The translations under genes and the position numbers were made by a program. 64,000 nt of DNA from Bacteroides luti. GTDB lineage: Bacteria > Bacteroidota > Bacteroidia > Bacteroidales > Bacteroidaceae. The notes beneath the pieces are model-generated. The model saw only the letters and a list, made by a program, of their open reading frames with translations. It was not told the origin of the DNA and ran no database searches. Where the stretch lies: the NCBI RefSeq assembly GCF_900128905.1, contig NZ_FQTV01000004.1:124001-188000 (forward strand), written 5' to 3'. Of the stretch, positions 54,147 through 62,923 are shown piece after piece. How positions within the stretch are numbered: the first letter of the stretch is position 1; each line of letters begins with the position of its first letter.

Positions 54147-54175
54147 ATATGCAAATATAATCAAATATTTGAATA

Positions 54176-55045
54176 TCAGTCCTGCATTAACATTCGGATA
54201 AACTCACGGGTAGCATTTTTCTGATAACCATCTTTTAACCATAACAAAGCTGCATGCATCTCTGTGCCCTTTTCTTGTATAGGAATAGCTTTCATTTCGT
54301 TATCACCATGTATAGTAGCTTTAGAAAGAACAGTTACCCAATGCTTTGTTCTAACCATTTGTAAAAGTATGTTCACTTCATTGAGTTCTACTTGCGGATT
54401 CAGAGTTATATGGCTGGCCTGCAAAACACTGTCGAGAATAATGCGGGCATTCATTCCAACTGACGGAAGTACTAACGGATAATTATTTATGTATGACAGC
54501 GGGATACGTTTAAGCGCTGCAAGCGGATGATGCTGATGAACAATTACAGAAAGAGCTGAATCGAACAAGCGCATACTCTCTATCTGATCATCATCATGAA
54601 GCAACTCATAAGAAAGAACAAAATCGACCTGATGAGTTTTCAGAAGTCCTGTTAATTCTGTCGCTGTACGGTATATAATGTTCAGTTTTATATCGGGATA
54701 AGTTTGGGAAAACTTTTCCAGGGAATTTGTAAGTACCGATCCCAAACTGAAAGTCACCCCTATTTTGAGGGTTCCAGTATGGAGATTACGCAAATCACGC
54801 AACCGTTGTACAGCATGTTCCGAATCGGCCACTGTTTTACGTGCATAAGGCAGAAACATTTCACCAGCCTCAGTAAGAGAAACCCTTCTTCTTACACGTT
54901 CAAAAAGCAGTGTATCCAGTTCTATTTCAAGTTGCTTGATTTGCTGTGATAGAGTACTTTCTGAAATAAACAAAGTTCTCGCAGCCTCAGTAAAATTAGA
55001 AAGTTCAGCAGACTTAATAAAGTATCTTAGTTGTCTTAGTTCCAT
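54176..55045 (-). CDS. LysR-family regulator
   Basis: A 289-aa LysR protein. The winged HTH is at the start (MELRQLRYFIKSAELSNFTE, ARTLFISESTLSQQIKQLE), followed by the linker helix and a substrate-binding domain (LKIGVTFSLGSVLTNSLEKF). I chose the start MELRQLRYF, which is the usual family N-terminus; the frame is open 28 codons further upstream. It is divergent from the ThrE-like operon, a possible target. A near-consensus -7 (TATCTTTA) lies upstream. Confidence 0.9.
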   Translation of the reverse strand: MELRQLRYFIKSAELSNFTEAARTLFISESTLSQQIKQLEIELDTLLFERVRRRVSLTEAGEMFLPYARKTVADSEHAVQRLRDLRNLHTGTLKIGVTFSLGSVLTNSLEKFSQTYPDIKLNIIYRTATELTGLLKTHQVDFVLSYELLHDDDQIESMRLFDSALSVIVHQHHPLAALKRIPLSYINNYPLVLPSVGMNARIILDSVLQASHITLNPQVELNEVNILLQMVRTKHWVTVLSKATIHGDNEMKAIPIQEKGTEMHAALLWLKDGYQKNATREFIRMLMQD

Positions 55046-55219
55046 ATCGGGCGTAAAGATACGTATTAATACAATGCTAAAATAATTATTATAATAGATA
55101 ATTTCGAGATAGTTAATCGAAAAAACCAATCAACTAAAGCAAATACTTGATAGGTAAAAACTATCGTTTCAATAGAAAAAACCCATAAAAGTTATTATTT
55201 AGCTTTACAACAGATGGTC

Positions 55220-55227
55220 TACCTTTG
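55220..55227 (+). promoter_or_regulatory. Promoter -7 element of the ThrE-like operon
   Basis: TACCTTTG matches TAnnTTTG, 22 bp before the first small gene. It faces away from the LysR gene. Confidence 0.5.
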
Positions 55228-55248
55228 CGGCCATTTAAAAATAAGAAA

Positions 55249-55458
55249 ATGATGATGAACTTACTAAACGTAGTATTGACAGCTCCCGCTCAAACATCTG
55301 CAGTTACACTAACACCCTATTCCAGTTTAATAATTGGTGCAATTCTTGGACTTGCTTTAGCCTGCTCTATTTTTATATGGGTATTCAATCGTAGAGCACA
55401 AGAATGGGCTCATTATTACAGAACTCAAAAGAATCCCGAACATGACAGAACTAAATAA
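55249..55458 (+). CDS. Small single-span membrane protein
   Basis: A 69-aa protein starting MMMNLLNVV, with one clear membrane helix (SLIIGAILGLALACSIFIWVF) and a basic tail (NRRAQEWAHYYRTQKNPEHD). I do not recognise the family. It overlaps the next small gene by 17 bp and probably belongs to the exporter operon. Confidence 0.6.
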   Translation: MMMNLLNVVLTAPAQTSAVTLTPYSSLIIGAILGLALACSIFIWVFNRRAQEWAHYYRTQKNPEHDRTK

Positions 55459-55612
55459 TCAGACGGTTTGTACCGTTGTACAGCCAGAGGGGCAGTGGAA
55501 GGCTATCAGAATAAACTTCTGTTTAGGAGCCTTTTTCAGCTTTACTTTCTTCTTTTTGCTGTTTATGGTGATTTTTGCTAAAACAATACGTAGTTACCCA
55601 GGTAAATTATAG
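55442..55612 (+). CDS. 56-aa single-span membrane protein
   Basis: The frame from ATG 55442 to TAG 55610-55612 reads MTELNNQTVCTVVQPEGQWK, then a hydrophobic run (CLGAFFSFTFFFLLFMVIFA) and a short basic end (KTIRSYPGKL). It overlaps the preceding gene by 17 bp and ends 1 bp before the ThrE-like start. This packed arrangement supports translation. The family is unknown. Confidence 0.55.
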   Translation: MTELNNQTVCTVVQPEGQWKAIRINFCLGAFFSFTFFFLLFMVIFAKTIRSYPGKL

Positions 55613-55613
55613 T

Positions 55614-56387
55614 ATGGAGAATCATAAGGAACTGAAATCTGTAGCTAAATTTATCTCCGACTTCTCAACCTGTATGATGGCTGTTGGAGCTCAAACTTCA
55701 CGTATTGAGCGAAATGCTTTGCGCATAGCAAAGGCATATCACCTAAAAGCTGAGATGCTCTTTTTCCAGAAAACGATGGTAATGACTCTTTGGGATTCAC
55801 GAAACGAGCATTCTTACTCCATGGTAAGTCGCATAAAGCCGATGCCTCTCAATTTCGAAATTAATGCCCGGCTTAGTCACCTGAGCTGGAGAATTCATGA
55901 TGAGCATATTCCGTTGAATCGTGCATCGAAGCTTTGCCAGCGCATATTGGATCGTCCGCGAGTTAATCCTTGGATAGTATTATGGTTGGTATCCTTTGCA
56001 AACGCTTCTTTCTGCCGACTTTTTCATGGTGATTTTATTTCGATGGCTATTGTATTTGTTGCTACCTTCATCGGATTCTTTTTCAAACAGCAAATGCAAA
56101 AATGGCATTGGAACGAATTCGCCGTTTTTATACTTTCTGCAATGTTTGCATCAGCATTTGGCAGTCTGGGATATTTATGCAATTGGGGTACCACCCCCGA
56201 CATGGCACTAGGCACCAGTGTTCTTTATCTTATTCCCGGCGTGCCGCTTATAAACGGAGTAATGGACATTATTGACGGACATATAGTAACAGGGTGTTGC
56301 AGACTATTTAATGCTGCATTACTTGTGAGCTGCATCGCTATAGGGTTATCTGCTATTTTATTTATAACAGGATTAGTTACAATATGA
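55614..56387 (+). CDS. ThrE-type threonine/serine exporter, N-terminal component (DUF1212)
   Basis: A 257-aa membrane protein. The N-terminal soluble part (FISDFSTCMMAVGAQTSRIERN, RAHIA-type helix) and five helices with LYLIPGVPLINGVMDIIDGH are typical of the ThrE DUF1212 half. In Corynebacterium ThrE is one protein of two halves; here they are split. The start MENHKEL fits the tight junction with the preceding gene. It overlaps the next gene by 4 bp (ATGA). Confidence 0.85.
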   Translation: MENHKELKSVAKFISDFSTCMMAVGAQTSRIERNALRIAKAYHLKAEMLFFQKTMVMTLWDSRNEHSYSMVSRIKPMPLNFEINARLSHLSWRIHDEHIPLNRASKLCQRILDRPRVNPWIVLWLVSFANASFCRLFHGDFISMAIVFVATFIGFFFKQQMQKWHWNEFAVFILSAMFASAFGSLGYLCNWGTTPDMALGTSVLYLIPGVPLINGVMDIIDGHIVTGCCRLFNAALLVSCIAIGLSAILFITGLVTI

Positions 56388-56887
56388 TGATACTAGAACT
56401 TTTGGAAGACGGATTTTTTGCAGCTATAGCTGCTGTAGGATTTGCTATTATCAGTAATCCGCCACGGCGCTCACTTTTTGTGTCGGCGCTACTAGCAGCC
56501 ATAGGCCACAGTATCCGTTATTTTTTAATGCACTTTGATAGTTTCTCCCTGAGTATCAGTCAGGCCTCTTTCTTCGCTTCATTATCTATTGGTTGTCTTT
56601 CTGTCTTTTTTGCGAAACGGCTGGCTGTACCAGCGGAGGTCTTTGCATTTCCGTCGCTTCTGCCTATGATTCCGGGAATGTTTGCATATCACACCCTGCA
56701 GGCTATTGCTATTTATATGGTGTGCAAAACAGAGGCTGATCAGCTACATTACATTAACCTGTTTTATAGCAACGGAACAACTACCATTTTTATACTTGCT
56801 GCTCTTGTTGTTGGAGTAGCTATTCCAACATTTCTTTTCAGGAGGTTTGCCTTCAGCGTTACTAGAGGAAATAACGGAAAAGACTAG
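56384..56887 (+). CDS. ThrE-type exporter, C-terminal component (DUF3815)
   Basis: A 167-aa protein with five predicted helices and the block PAEVFAFPSLLPMIPGMFAY, typical of the DUF3815/ThrE C-terminal half. It starts within the previous gene's stop (ATGA), so the pair is co-translated. Together they should export threonine, serine or similar amino acids. Confidence 0.85.
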   Translation: MMILELLEDGFFAAIAAVGFAIISNPPRRSLFVSALLAAIGHSIRYFLMHFDSFSLSISQASFFASLSIGCLSVFFAKRLAVPAEVFAFPSLLPMIPGMFAYHTLQAIAIYMVCKTEADQLHYINLFYSNGTTTIFILAALVVGVAIPTFLFRRFAFSVTRGNNGKD

Positions 56888-56923
56888 ATATACGAATAGT
56901 TTCAATAGTGTTTATATAGTTAA

Positions 56924-56962
56924 AACTCCCCCCAGATTGTAGACTTCAATTTGGGGGGAGTT
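56924..56962. terminator. Bidirectional terminator between exporter and TonB receptor genes
   Basis: AACTCCCCCCA and TGGGGGGAGTT arms, with ATTG/CAAT continuing the stem, lie between convergent genes. Confidence 0.85.
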
Positions 56963-57008
56963 CATTCAAAAGAAGACTAAAACATTTTAGTCAGGAAATT
57001 CTGTTATA

Positions 57009-58892
57009 TTAGAAAGTCATATTAATTCCTCCCATTACTGTAGCCTTTGGCATGGGATATCCGGCATTTATTTCGTAGTGTTGAGCTAGCAAATTCTCTC
57101 CACGAACAAAAAGAGTGGCAAAGCGACTCAGATGGTAACTACCGTTCAGATTCCACAATACAAAATTCTCTTTGGTTTCAGGATTTACAGAAGTATAAAG
57201 TCCATTGATATATTGCACACCTGTAGAAACACTCCATTTTTTGTGTGAATAATAAACACCGGCGTATAATTTATGTTCGGGAGCTGCCACTACCGGATAT
57301 TTCATATTCAACCAACTGTAATTAGCTGAGAACATAAGTGAAGAATTAATTTTGTAATTCACATTCGCTTCCAAACCCCAGTTTTCAATTTTACCGGTAT
57401 TGATATTCAAAGGTCTGCCATTAACTGGAACAGTCTGAATCATGTTATCGCCATTTATATAATAAAGGTTGATGCCATACGAAAGCGTATTATCTTTCAG
57501 ATGCCGGGAAAAAGATATTTCATAATTCATAATCTTTTCGGGCAATAAATCAGGATTTTGCGGACCAAACATATATAGTTCCCTGATAGTAGGATTACGA
57601 AATCCTTTACTTACCATTGCCTTCAACTCTGCAGCCTGAGGCAGATGCATAGACAATCCTACCTGAGGCACCCACTCTGTTCCGGTTTGTGAATGATGAT
57701 CTACACGTTGCCCAATATCTAAAGTAAAAAGAGAACCGAGTGCCTGACGGAAATCTACATAACCGGCTATCTCGTTTTCTGTTTTATCAGCAATACCAAC
57801 ACGTTTGTCTGTAAACTGATTCCATGCATCTCCACCAAAATGCTGGAAGTCTAGCCCAACTGTAATCCGATTGCCGGTAAAGAAAGTGACACTTTGATAC
57901 CATGTAACCCCCAACATCTGATCTTTAGACTTAAACCGATAATCTGACGGCGTTTTACCTAAAGAATAACCATTATTTATGTTATGCCTTCCCCAATTAT
58001 AGAAAAACTTCAAAGCACCCGAAGTCAGGTTGTAATTGTTTTCAACAGAAAATGACGCCACTCCCCGGGTTATTCGTGAATCATTATCTAAAATCGGAGC
58101 ATTCACAGTTCCCGGATTAGATGCATTGAAATGTGTCAGGTTCAGATCTGTAAAGACGTTCCAGGCACTACTGATTTCATATCCTAACTTCGCATAACCG
58201 CCATATTGATCGAAATCCATATTCTCACGATGTCCGTCTGTTCTATTGTAAGAAGCAGATACAATGCTACTAAAACGACCTTTACGAACCCGGTTGGAAG
58301 CCTCAGCCGAAAGTGTATTATACGATCCATAATTCAATCTTACATCATTTTTCACACCTTCTTCTTTTGACTTACGGGTTACTATATTAATAACCCCACC
58401 CATGGCGTTTGATCCATACAAAACAGAAGCCGGACCACGCACCACTTCAACCCTTTCGGCTAACATAGACTGATAAGTATCAGCCAAAGGATGCCCCATC
58501 AAACCCATGTATTGAGGATGTCCGTCAATAAGCACCAGGAGTCCGGTTGTGGGACTGCCACCTATACCTCTCAAACTCATGCCACCCGCCGCACCAGTTG
58601 AAACGCCGTATCCCATGATGCTACGCCCCGTTGTAAAAAAGCCCGGAACCTGTTCAGTAAGTAATGGAAGTAAAGACTGCTCATTACGTTGCTCTATCTG
58701 CTCACGGTTAACCACAGATATGCTCATTGGTAAATGACGTGTATCAGTCTCGTTCCGGGTACCGGTTACAACGACTTCGTCAATAACATAGCTTTTTTTT
58801 ATATAAACACTATCTTTTTTAGATTGTGCTTGTGCTTTAACAGATATAAAAAGACAGATTAACAGTAAACAAGTTATTATTCGATTCATCAT
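57009..58892 (-). CDS. TonB-dependent outer-membrane receptor (non-SusC type)
   Basis: A 627-aa receptor. The signal peptide (MMNRIITCLLL to AQAQS) is followed directly by the plug (YVIDEVVVTGTRNETDTRHL, GMSLRGIGG, ERVEVVRGPASVLYGSNAMG). A barrel ends in the usual aromatic residue (VMGGINMTF). No carboxypeptidase-like domain is present, so it belongs with the BtuB/FepA/CirA-like group for metal, siderophore or cofactor uptake. The start was set at the Met before the signal, 9 codons into the open frame. It is the last gene of an operon of iron-sulfur redox proteins. The substrate is unknown. Confidence 0.88.
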   Translation of the reverse strand: MMNRIITCLLLICLFISVKAQAQSKKDSVYIKKSYVIDEVVVTGTRNETDTRHLPMSISVVNREQIEQRNEQSLLPLLTEQVPGFFTTGRSIMGYGVSTGAAGGMSLRGIGGSPTTGLLVLIDGHPQYMGLMGHPLADTYQSMLAERVEVVRGPASVLYGSNAMGGVINIVTRKSKEEGVKNDVRLNYGSYNTLSAEASNRVRKGRFSSIVSASYNRTDGHRENMDFDQYGGYAKLGYEISSAWNVFTDLNLTHFNASNPGTVNAPILDNDSRITRGVASFSVENNYNLTSGALKFFYNWGRHNINNGYSLGKTPSDYRFKSKDQMLGVTWYQSVTFFTGNRITVGLDFQHFGGDAWNQFTDKRVGIADKTENEIAGYVDFRQALGSLFTLDIGQRVDHHSQTGTEWVPQVGLSMHLPQAAELKAMVSKGFRNPTIRELYMFGPQNPDLLPEKIMNYEISFSRHLKDNTLSYGINLYYINGDNMIQTVPVNGRPLNINTGKIENWGLEANVNYKINSSLMFSANYSWLNMKYPVVAAPEHKLYAGVYYSHKKWSVSTGVQYINGLYTSVNPETKENFVLWNLNGSYHLSRFATLFVRGENLLAQHYEINAGYPMPKATVMGGINMTF

Positions 58893-58983
58893 TACACAGC
58901 AATATCCGCCTTTATGCAATAGCTTTACAGCGTTTTCAATTAATTATTAATATAGAATAAGTTCAGAGATACTTAACAGGAAA

Positions 58984-60363
58984 CTAAATAGTTCCCTGTT
59001 TCAATTGTTCTACAAATTGATCTATTCGCTCCATTTCCTTAGGAATTTTAATGCTTTGCGGACAATGTTCTACACATTTACTGCAACCAACACAATGGTT
59101 AGCCTGTCTCAGTCTTGGCACACTCCGGTCATATCCAACAAGAAATATATTACGAGCCTTACTATAATTCTCATCCTGCGAGCTTTTCGGAACATTGCCT
59201 TCGTTCAGGCATCGGTTATAGTGTGCAAAAATACCCGGAATATCAAGACCATAAGGGCAAGGCATACAATAATTACACCCGGTACAAGGAACAGTCGGGT
59301 ATTTCAGTATCATCTCGGCAGTTTCTTCAAGCATAGCCTTATCATCATCTGTCAGTGGTTTAAAAGAGGAATAAGTAATTATATTATCCTGCAAATGTTC
59401 CATATAAGTCATACCGCTTAAAACAGTCAGCACTTCCGGAAATGAACCTGCAAAACGGAATGCCCACGATGCCACACTGACCTCCGGCTGTCTCTGTTTA
59501 AGCTGAGCTACCAAATGATCGTTCAGTTTAGACAGGCGTCCACCCAGCAACGGTTCCATAACCACTACCGGAATATTACGTTTCACCAATTCCCCGTACA
59601 GGTATTCTGCACTCACTCCCATTCCCTGAGGATGTTTCCAGTCTACATAATTAAGCTGAATTTGTACAAAATCCCATTTTATATCCAGTGAAAGCATATA
59701 ATCGAAAAAACTTTGATCGCCGTGAAACGACCACCCCAGATTGCGTATACGCCCAGCCTCTCTTTCTTTCAATAGAAAGTCGAGCATACCATTATTTATG
59801 TAGCGCTCTTTATAATCATCATCAGCCCCCAAAGCATGAAGCAGATAATAATCCACATAATCTACATGCAATTCCTTAAAGGAGTTATGATACATTTCAA
59901 TAGATGCCTCTTTGCTCTTTGTCTTTGGATCAAAGTTCGACATTTTAGTAGCTACAAAATATTTATTCCGGGGATGGCGGCTCAGTGCAATACCGATAGC
60001 ATGTTCCGACATACCCTGTACATACATAGGAGACGTATCATAATAATTCACCCCATGAGCAAGAGCATAATCAACAGACTTATTTACCTCTTCCTGATCT
60101 ATCAATTCCTTTTGGCCATCAGCGCTTGGCTTTGTTGGCAACCTCATGCAGCCATATCCAAGCAGCGAAACCTTTTCACCGGTTTTAGGATTCAAACGAT
60201 AGGTCATTTTATCGGTAGGTACATGCAATACACTTGCTACTCCTGTTGGTGTTTTATTGCCAGGTTTACATCCGTAAAATGCCGCTGTAGAAACTGCGGC
60301 TCCACCACCAAGCAGCTTCAGAAAATTTCTACGGTCTATGTTTTTCTTGTCTATCTTCCCCAT
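58984..60363 (-). CDS. Tat-exported aldo/keto reductase lipoprotein with C-terminal ferredoxin domain
   Basis: A 459-aa protein. The N-terminus carries a twin-arginine motif DRRNFLKLLGGG (R11-R12) and a lipobox-like AFYGC (C32). The AKR barrel (about 50-330) has LGYGCMRLPT, NYYDTSPMYVQG with the likely catalytic Tyr, KYFVATKM and YYLLHALG. The C-terminal part has ferredoxin-like motifs CTGCNYCMPCPYG (about 358-370) and CVGCSKCVEHCP (about 430-441). An exported, iron-sulfur-linked AKR would receive electrons from a membrane partner rather than from cytoplasmic NADPH. The next gene upstream encodes a NapH-NapG-like protein. Confidence 0.85.
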   Translation of the reverse strand: MGKIDKKNIDRRNFLKLLGGGAAVSTAAFYGCKPGNKTPTGVASVLHVPTDKMTYRLNPKTGEKVSLLGYGCMRLPTKPSADGQKELIDQEEVNKSVDYALAHGVNYYDTSPMYVQGMSEHAIGIALSRHPRNKYFVATKMSNFDPKTKSKEASIEMYHNSFKELHVDYVDYYLLHALGADDDYKERYINNGMLDFLLKEREAGRIRNLGWSFHGDQSFFDYMLSLDIKWDFVQIQLNYVDWKHPQGMGVSAEYLYGELVKRNIPVVVMEPLLGGRLSKLNDHLVAQLKQRQPEVSVASWAFRFAGSFPEVLTVLSGMTYMEHLQDNIITYSSFKPLTDDDKAMLEETAEMILKYPTVPCTGCNYCMPCPYGLDIPGIFAHYNRCLNEGNVPKSSQDENYSKARNIFLVGYDRSVPRLRQANHCVGCSKCVEHCPQSIKIPKEMERIDQFVEQLKQGTI

Positions 60364-60412
60364 AGTAATTTCTTTATATTTTCATTTTTACTAATCATTT
60401 TTACGAAATAGT

Positions 60413-61909
60413 TTATACAGTCCGGTGAATTTCGTGCCCTTCTACATATATTGCACTAAACGGACGAGCCGGACAAAGATTCTCGCATGCACCACAGCCA
60501 ATACAACGCTCTGTATTAACAGCAGGTATTTTAAGTGAATCCTTATTCTTTGCATCAATCGGAATCATTTGTATAGCACCAACAGGACAGTGACGGGCAC
60601 AATTTCCACATTCAACGCCGTCTCTGTTAACTACACAATTTTTCTTTATCCATACCGCATGACCTATCTGAATAGCAGATTTCTCAGCTTTAGTAACAGA
60701 ACGGATAGCACCTGTTGGACAAATGTCTGAACACCAGGTACATTCCGGACGACAATAGCCACGTTCGTATGACATTTCGGGTTGCATTAATTTCTCCAGA
60801 TTATCCGAAGGACGTAAAACCTGATTAGGACATACAGATACACAGAGCTGACACGCCGTACAGTGTTGCGCAAGATTACGCGCGCTTTGAGATCCGGCCG
60901 GTGTTATTGGTGTTGTGCGATCAGGTATTTTTTTATCTTCTATTACAGCTAATCCACCATCAACCTTTATCTTTTGAGCTTTCAGTGCAGTTGCTGAAGT
61001 GAGCAATGCCGTTACCGACAGAAAATTACGACGTGAAACACCCGACTTATCCATATTTTCTCTTGTTTGCTTATCTGTCAGAGATTCTTCCTTTTGCCGA
61101 GGTACATACCTGATGGCTCCTTGTCTGCATTTATCAATACAATCCATACATGTAACGCAGCGACTGTAATCAATCTTGTGTTCTTTGGAGTTTATGCAGG
61201 AAGCCTTGCAATTACGGGCACACACTCCGCATCCATTACATTTTGCGGTATCAATTACCGGTTTGAAGAATGAATACTTTGACAGAAAACCCAATACCGT
61301 TCCTACCGGACAAATGGTATTGCAATAAGTCCTGCCGCTACGCCATGACAAAATTGCAAGTATTACAAACGTAACAACAGCAATACCTAAGGTTAGTGTA
61401 CCTTTGATCCACACGTCTACCGAATAAAATGCATAACTATCCATCCGTTCTGCCCAATAAGCCAACAGGTTATTACCCCATTGATATAAAGGAGCAAACA
61501 AATTTGAAGCTATACGTCCGTAAGAACTATAAGGTGCAAGTAACTGAACAAAAGAACCTATTCCTGCAATTAAAGCAATAATGAACAATACCAGAACTCC
61601 ATATCGCAACCAGGAAATAGCCGGTGAATAGACAAAACGGTTCTTTTTCCGTTTTCCGGCTATCCATGAAATAGCATCCTGAAATACGCCAAGCGGACAG
61701 ATCACTGAGCAATATATCCTCCCCAAAGCAAATGTGAGCACAATTAGTGCCAGTACTATGCCGATATTTAATGCCAATAAAGCAGGTAGAAACTGAATTT
61801 TGGCCAGCCAGCCAAACCAATGATGCAACGTTCCTGTGAAATCAAGGAATAACAAAGTTATTAGAGTAAAGCAAATAATAGCGACCGCTATTCTAATTTT
61901 TCGTAACAT
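60413..61909 (-). CDS. NapH-NapG-like fusion: membrane polyferredoxin with internal Tat motif
   Basis: A 498-aa protein. Residues 1-270 form a NapH-like membrane part: several helices with the twin RIYCSVICPLGVFQ (CxxxCP) and RTYCNTICPVG motifs, then two 4Fe-4S motifs (CNGCGVCARNCKASC, CVTCMDCIDKC). After a charged linker comes VSRRNFLSVTALLTSATAL, a twin-arginine motif at residues 293-294. A NapG-like ferredoxin part follows with four cluster motifs (CTACQLCVSVCP, CRPECTWCSDICP, CGNCARHCP, CIGCGACENLCP). In nitrate respiration NapG and NapH are separate quinol-to-periplasm electron carriers. Here they are one chain, likely feeding the exported reductase encoded 49 bp downstream. Confidence 0.85.
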   Translation of the reverse strand: MLRKIRIAVAIICFTLITLLFLDFTGTLHHWFGWLAKIQFLPALLALNIGIVLALIVLTFALGRIYCSVICPLGVFQDAISWIAGKRKKNRFVYSPAISWLRYGVLVLFIIALIAGIGSFVQLLAPYSSYGRIASNLFAPLYQWGNNLLAYWAERMDSYAFYSVDVWIKGTLTLGIAVVTFVILAILSWRSGRTYCNTICPVGTVLGFLSKYSFFKPVIDTAKCNGCGVCARNCKASCINSKEHKIDYSRCVTCMDCIDKCRQGAIRYVPRQKEESLTDKQTRENMDKSGVSRRNFLSVTALLTSATALKAQKIKVDGGLAVIEDKKIPDRTTPITPAGSQSARNLAQHCTACQLCVSVCPNQVLRPSDNLEKLMQPEMSYERGYCRPECTWCSDICPTGAIRSVTKAEKSAIQIGHAVWIKKNCVVNRDGVECGNCARHCPVGAIQMIPIDAKNKDSLKIPAVNTERCIGCGACENLCPARPFSAIYVEGHEIHRTV

Positions 61910-61971
61910 AATTCATTCTCCTTTTAGCATTAGCATTTAATCGTTTTTTCGTGTTTATCTGTATTCAAGAC

Positions 61972-61979
61972 CAAACTTA
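61972..61979 (-). promoter_or_regulatory. Candidate -7 element of the NapHG-AKR-receptor operon
   Basis: The minus strand reads TAAGTTTG, matching TAnnTTTG, 62 bp before the start codon. I see nothing else in 61910-62180. Confidence 0.35.
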
Positions 61980-62180
61980 ATTTAAAATCCTGATATATTG
62001 AGGATAATCTTTTAATTTTTCACAAAAATATTGAGAAATCCATTACCACTTTGTATACAAATCACTGATATATGTACCAAAATCACGGTTTTAGGTTTTC
62101 AACCTAACAATTAGTAAATAAGCAATCAGCTAACAAAACAGCCTAATGGTTTGTTTTTATATAGAGTAACATGTATAAAT

Positions 62181-62816
62181 ATGATAATAACAATTTTCGG
62201 AGCAAGCGGAAAAATAGGCCGTCTGCTTACAGAACAAGCACTTGGTAAAGGATATATCATGAAAGCCTATGTGCATAATCTACAGGAAATAGGTTTATCC
62301 CACCCTAATCTGGAAATCGTTGAAGGGACTATTCATGATTATTACAAGATAAAGCAAGCCATAGCAGGCAGCAATGCGGTAATAAGTACAATGGAGCCCT
62401 CAAAGAGTTTCAAAAAAAAGGGATATCCGGTTTTTGAAGCACACCGACATATTATTATGGCAATGGAACGTCTTAATATAAAACGATTTATAACAATAGC
62501 CTCTCCGGTTATTCAGTCGGGAAAAGATGCAAAGTCGGCTGTAACTATTGTACCCAAACTTTTTATTAGCCTATTCAGACATAGAACATATCTTGAATTT
62601 GTAGCCATAGGCCACATGATTAAGAAATCTACACTTGACTGGACAATTGTGCGATATCTTTATCCCACCAACAAACCTCATAAAGGGAAAATAAAAGTCA
62701 CTTCCGGCAAGCAGAAAATAAATTTTGCAGTTTCGCGCGCAGATATTGCTAAATTTATTCTCGACCAGGTAGAAAGCAGAGAATATATTCACTGCATGCC
62801 AATAATTGGAAATTAA
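62181..62816 (+). CDS. NAD(P)-binding NmrA/SDR-a5-like protein
   Basis: A 211-aa Rossmann protein. ITIFGASGKIGRLLTEQAL is the dinucleotide motif, with VEGTIHDYYKIKQAIAGSNA, VISTMEPSK and LDWTIVRYLYPTN typical of the NmrA-like atypical SDRs. The start MIITIFGASG was chosen over an upstream Met 10 codons earlier. The substrate is unknown; such proteins act as flavin/NAD(P)-linked reductases or regulators. Confidence 0.85.
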   Translation: MIITIFGASGKIGRLLTEQALGKGYIMKAYVHNLQEIGLSHPNLEIVEGTIHDYYKIKQAIAGSNAVISTMEPSKSFKKKGYPVFEAHRHIIMAMERLNIKRFITIASPVIQSGKDAKSAVTIVPKLFISLFRHRTYLEFVAIGHMIKKSTLDWTIVRYLYPTNKPHKGKIKVTSGKQKINFAVSRADIAKFILDQVESREYIHCMPIIGN

Positions 62817-62923
62817 TTCTAAACCTGTCAGAAATTCCATATAGATTGTCGCAAAAATATCGATAAAAAATGCAATAAAACATACCCTTTTCCGACATAT
62901 AAATACAAACAAAATAATATTGT

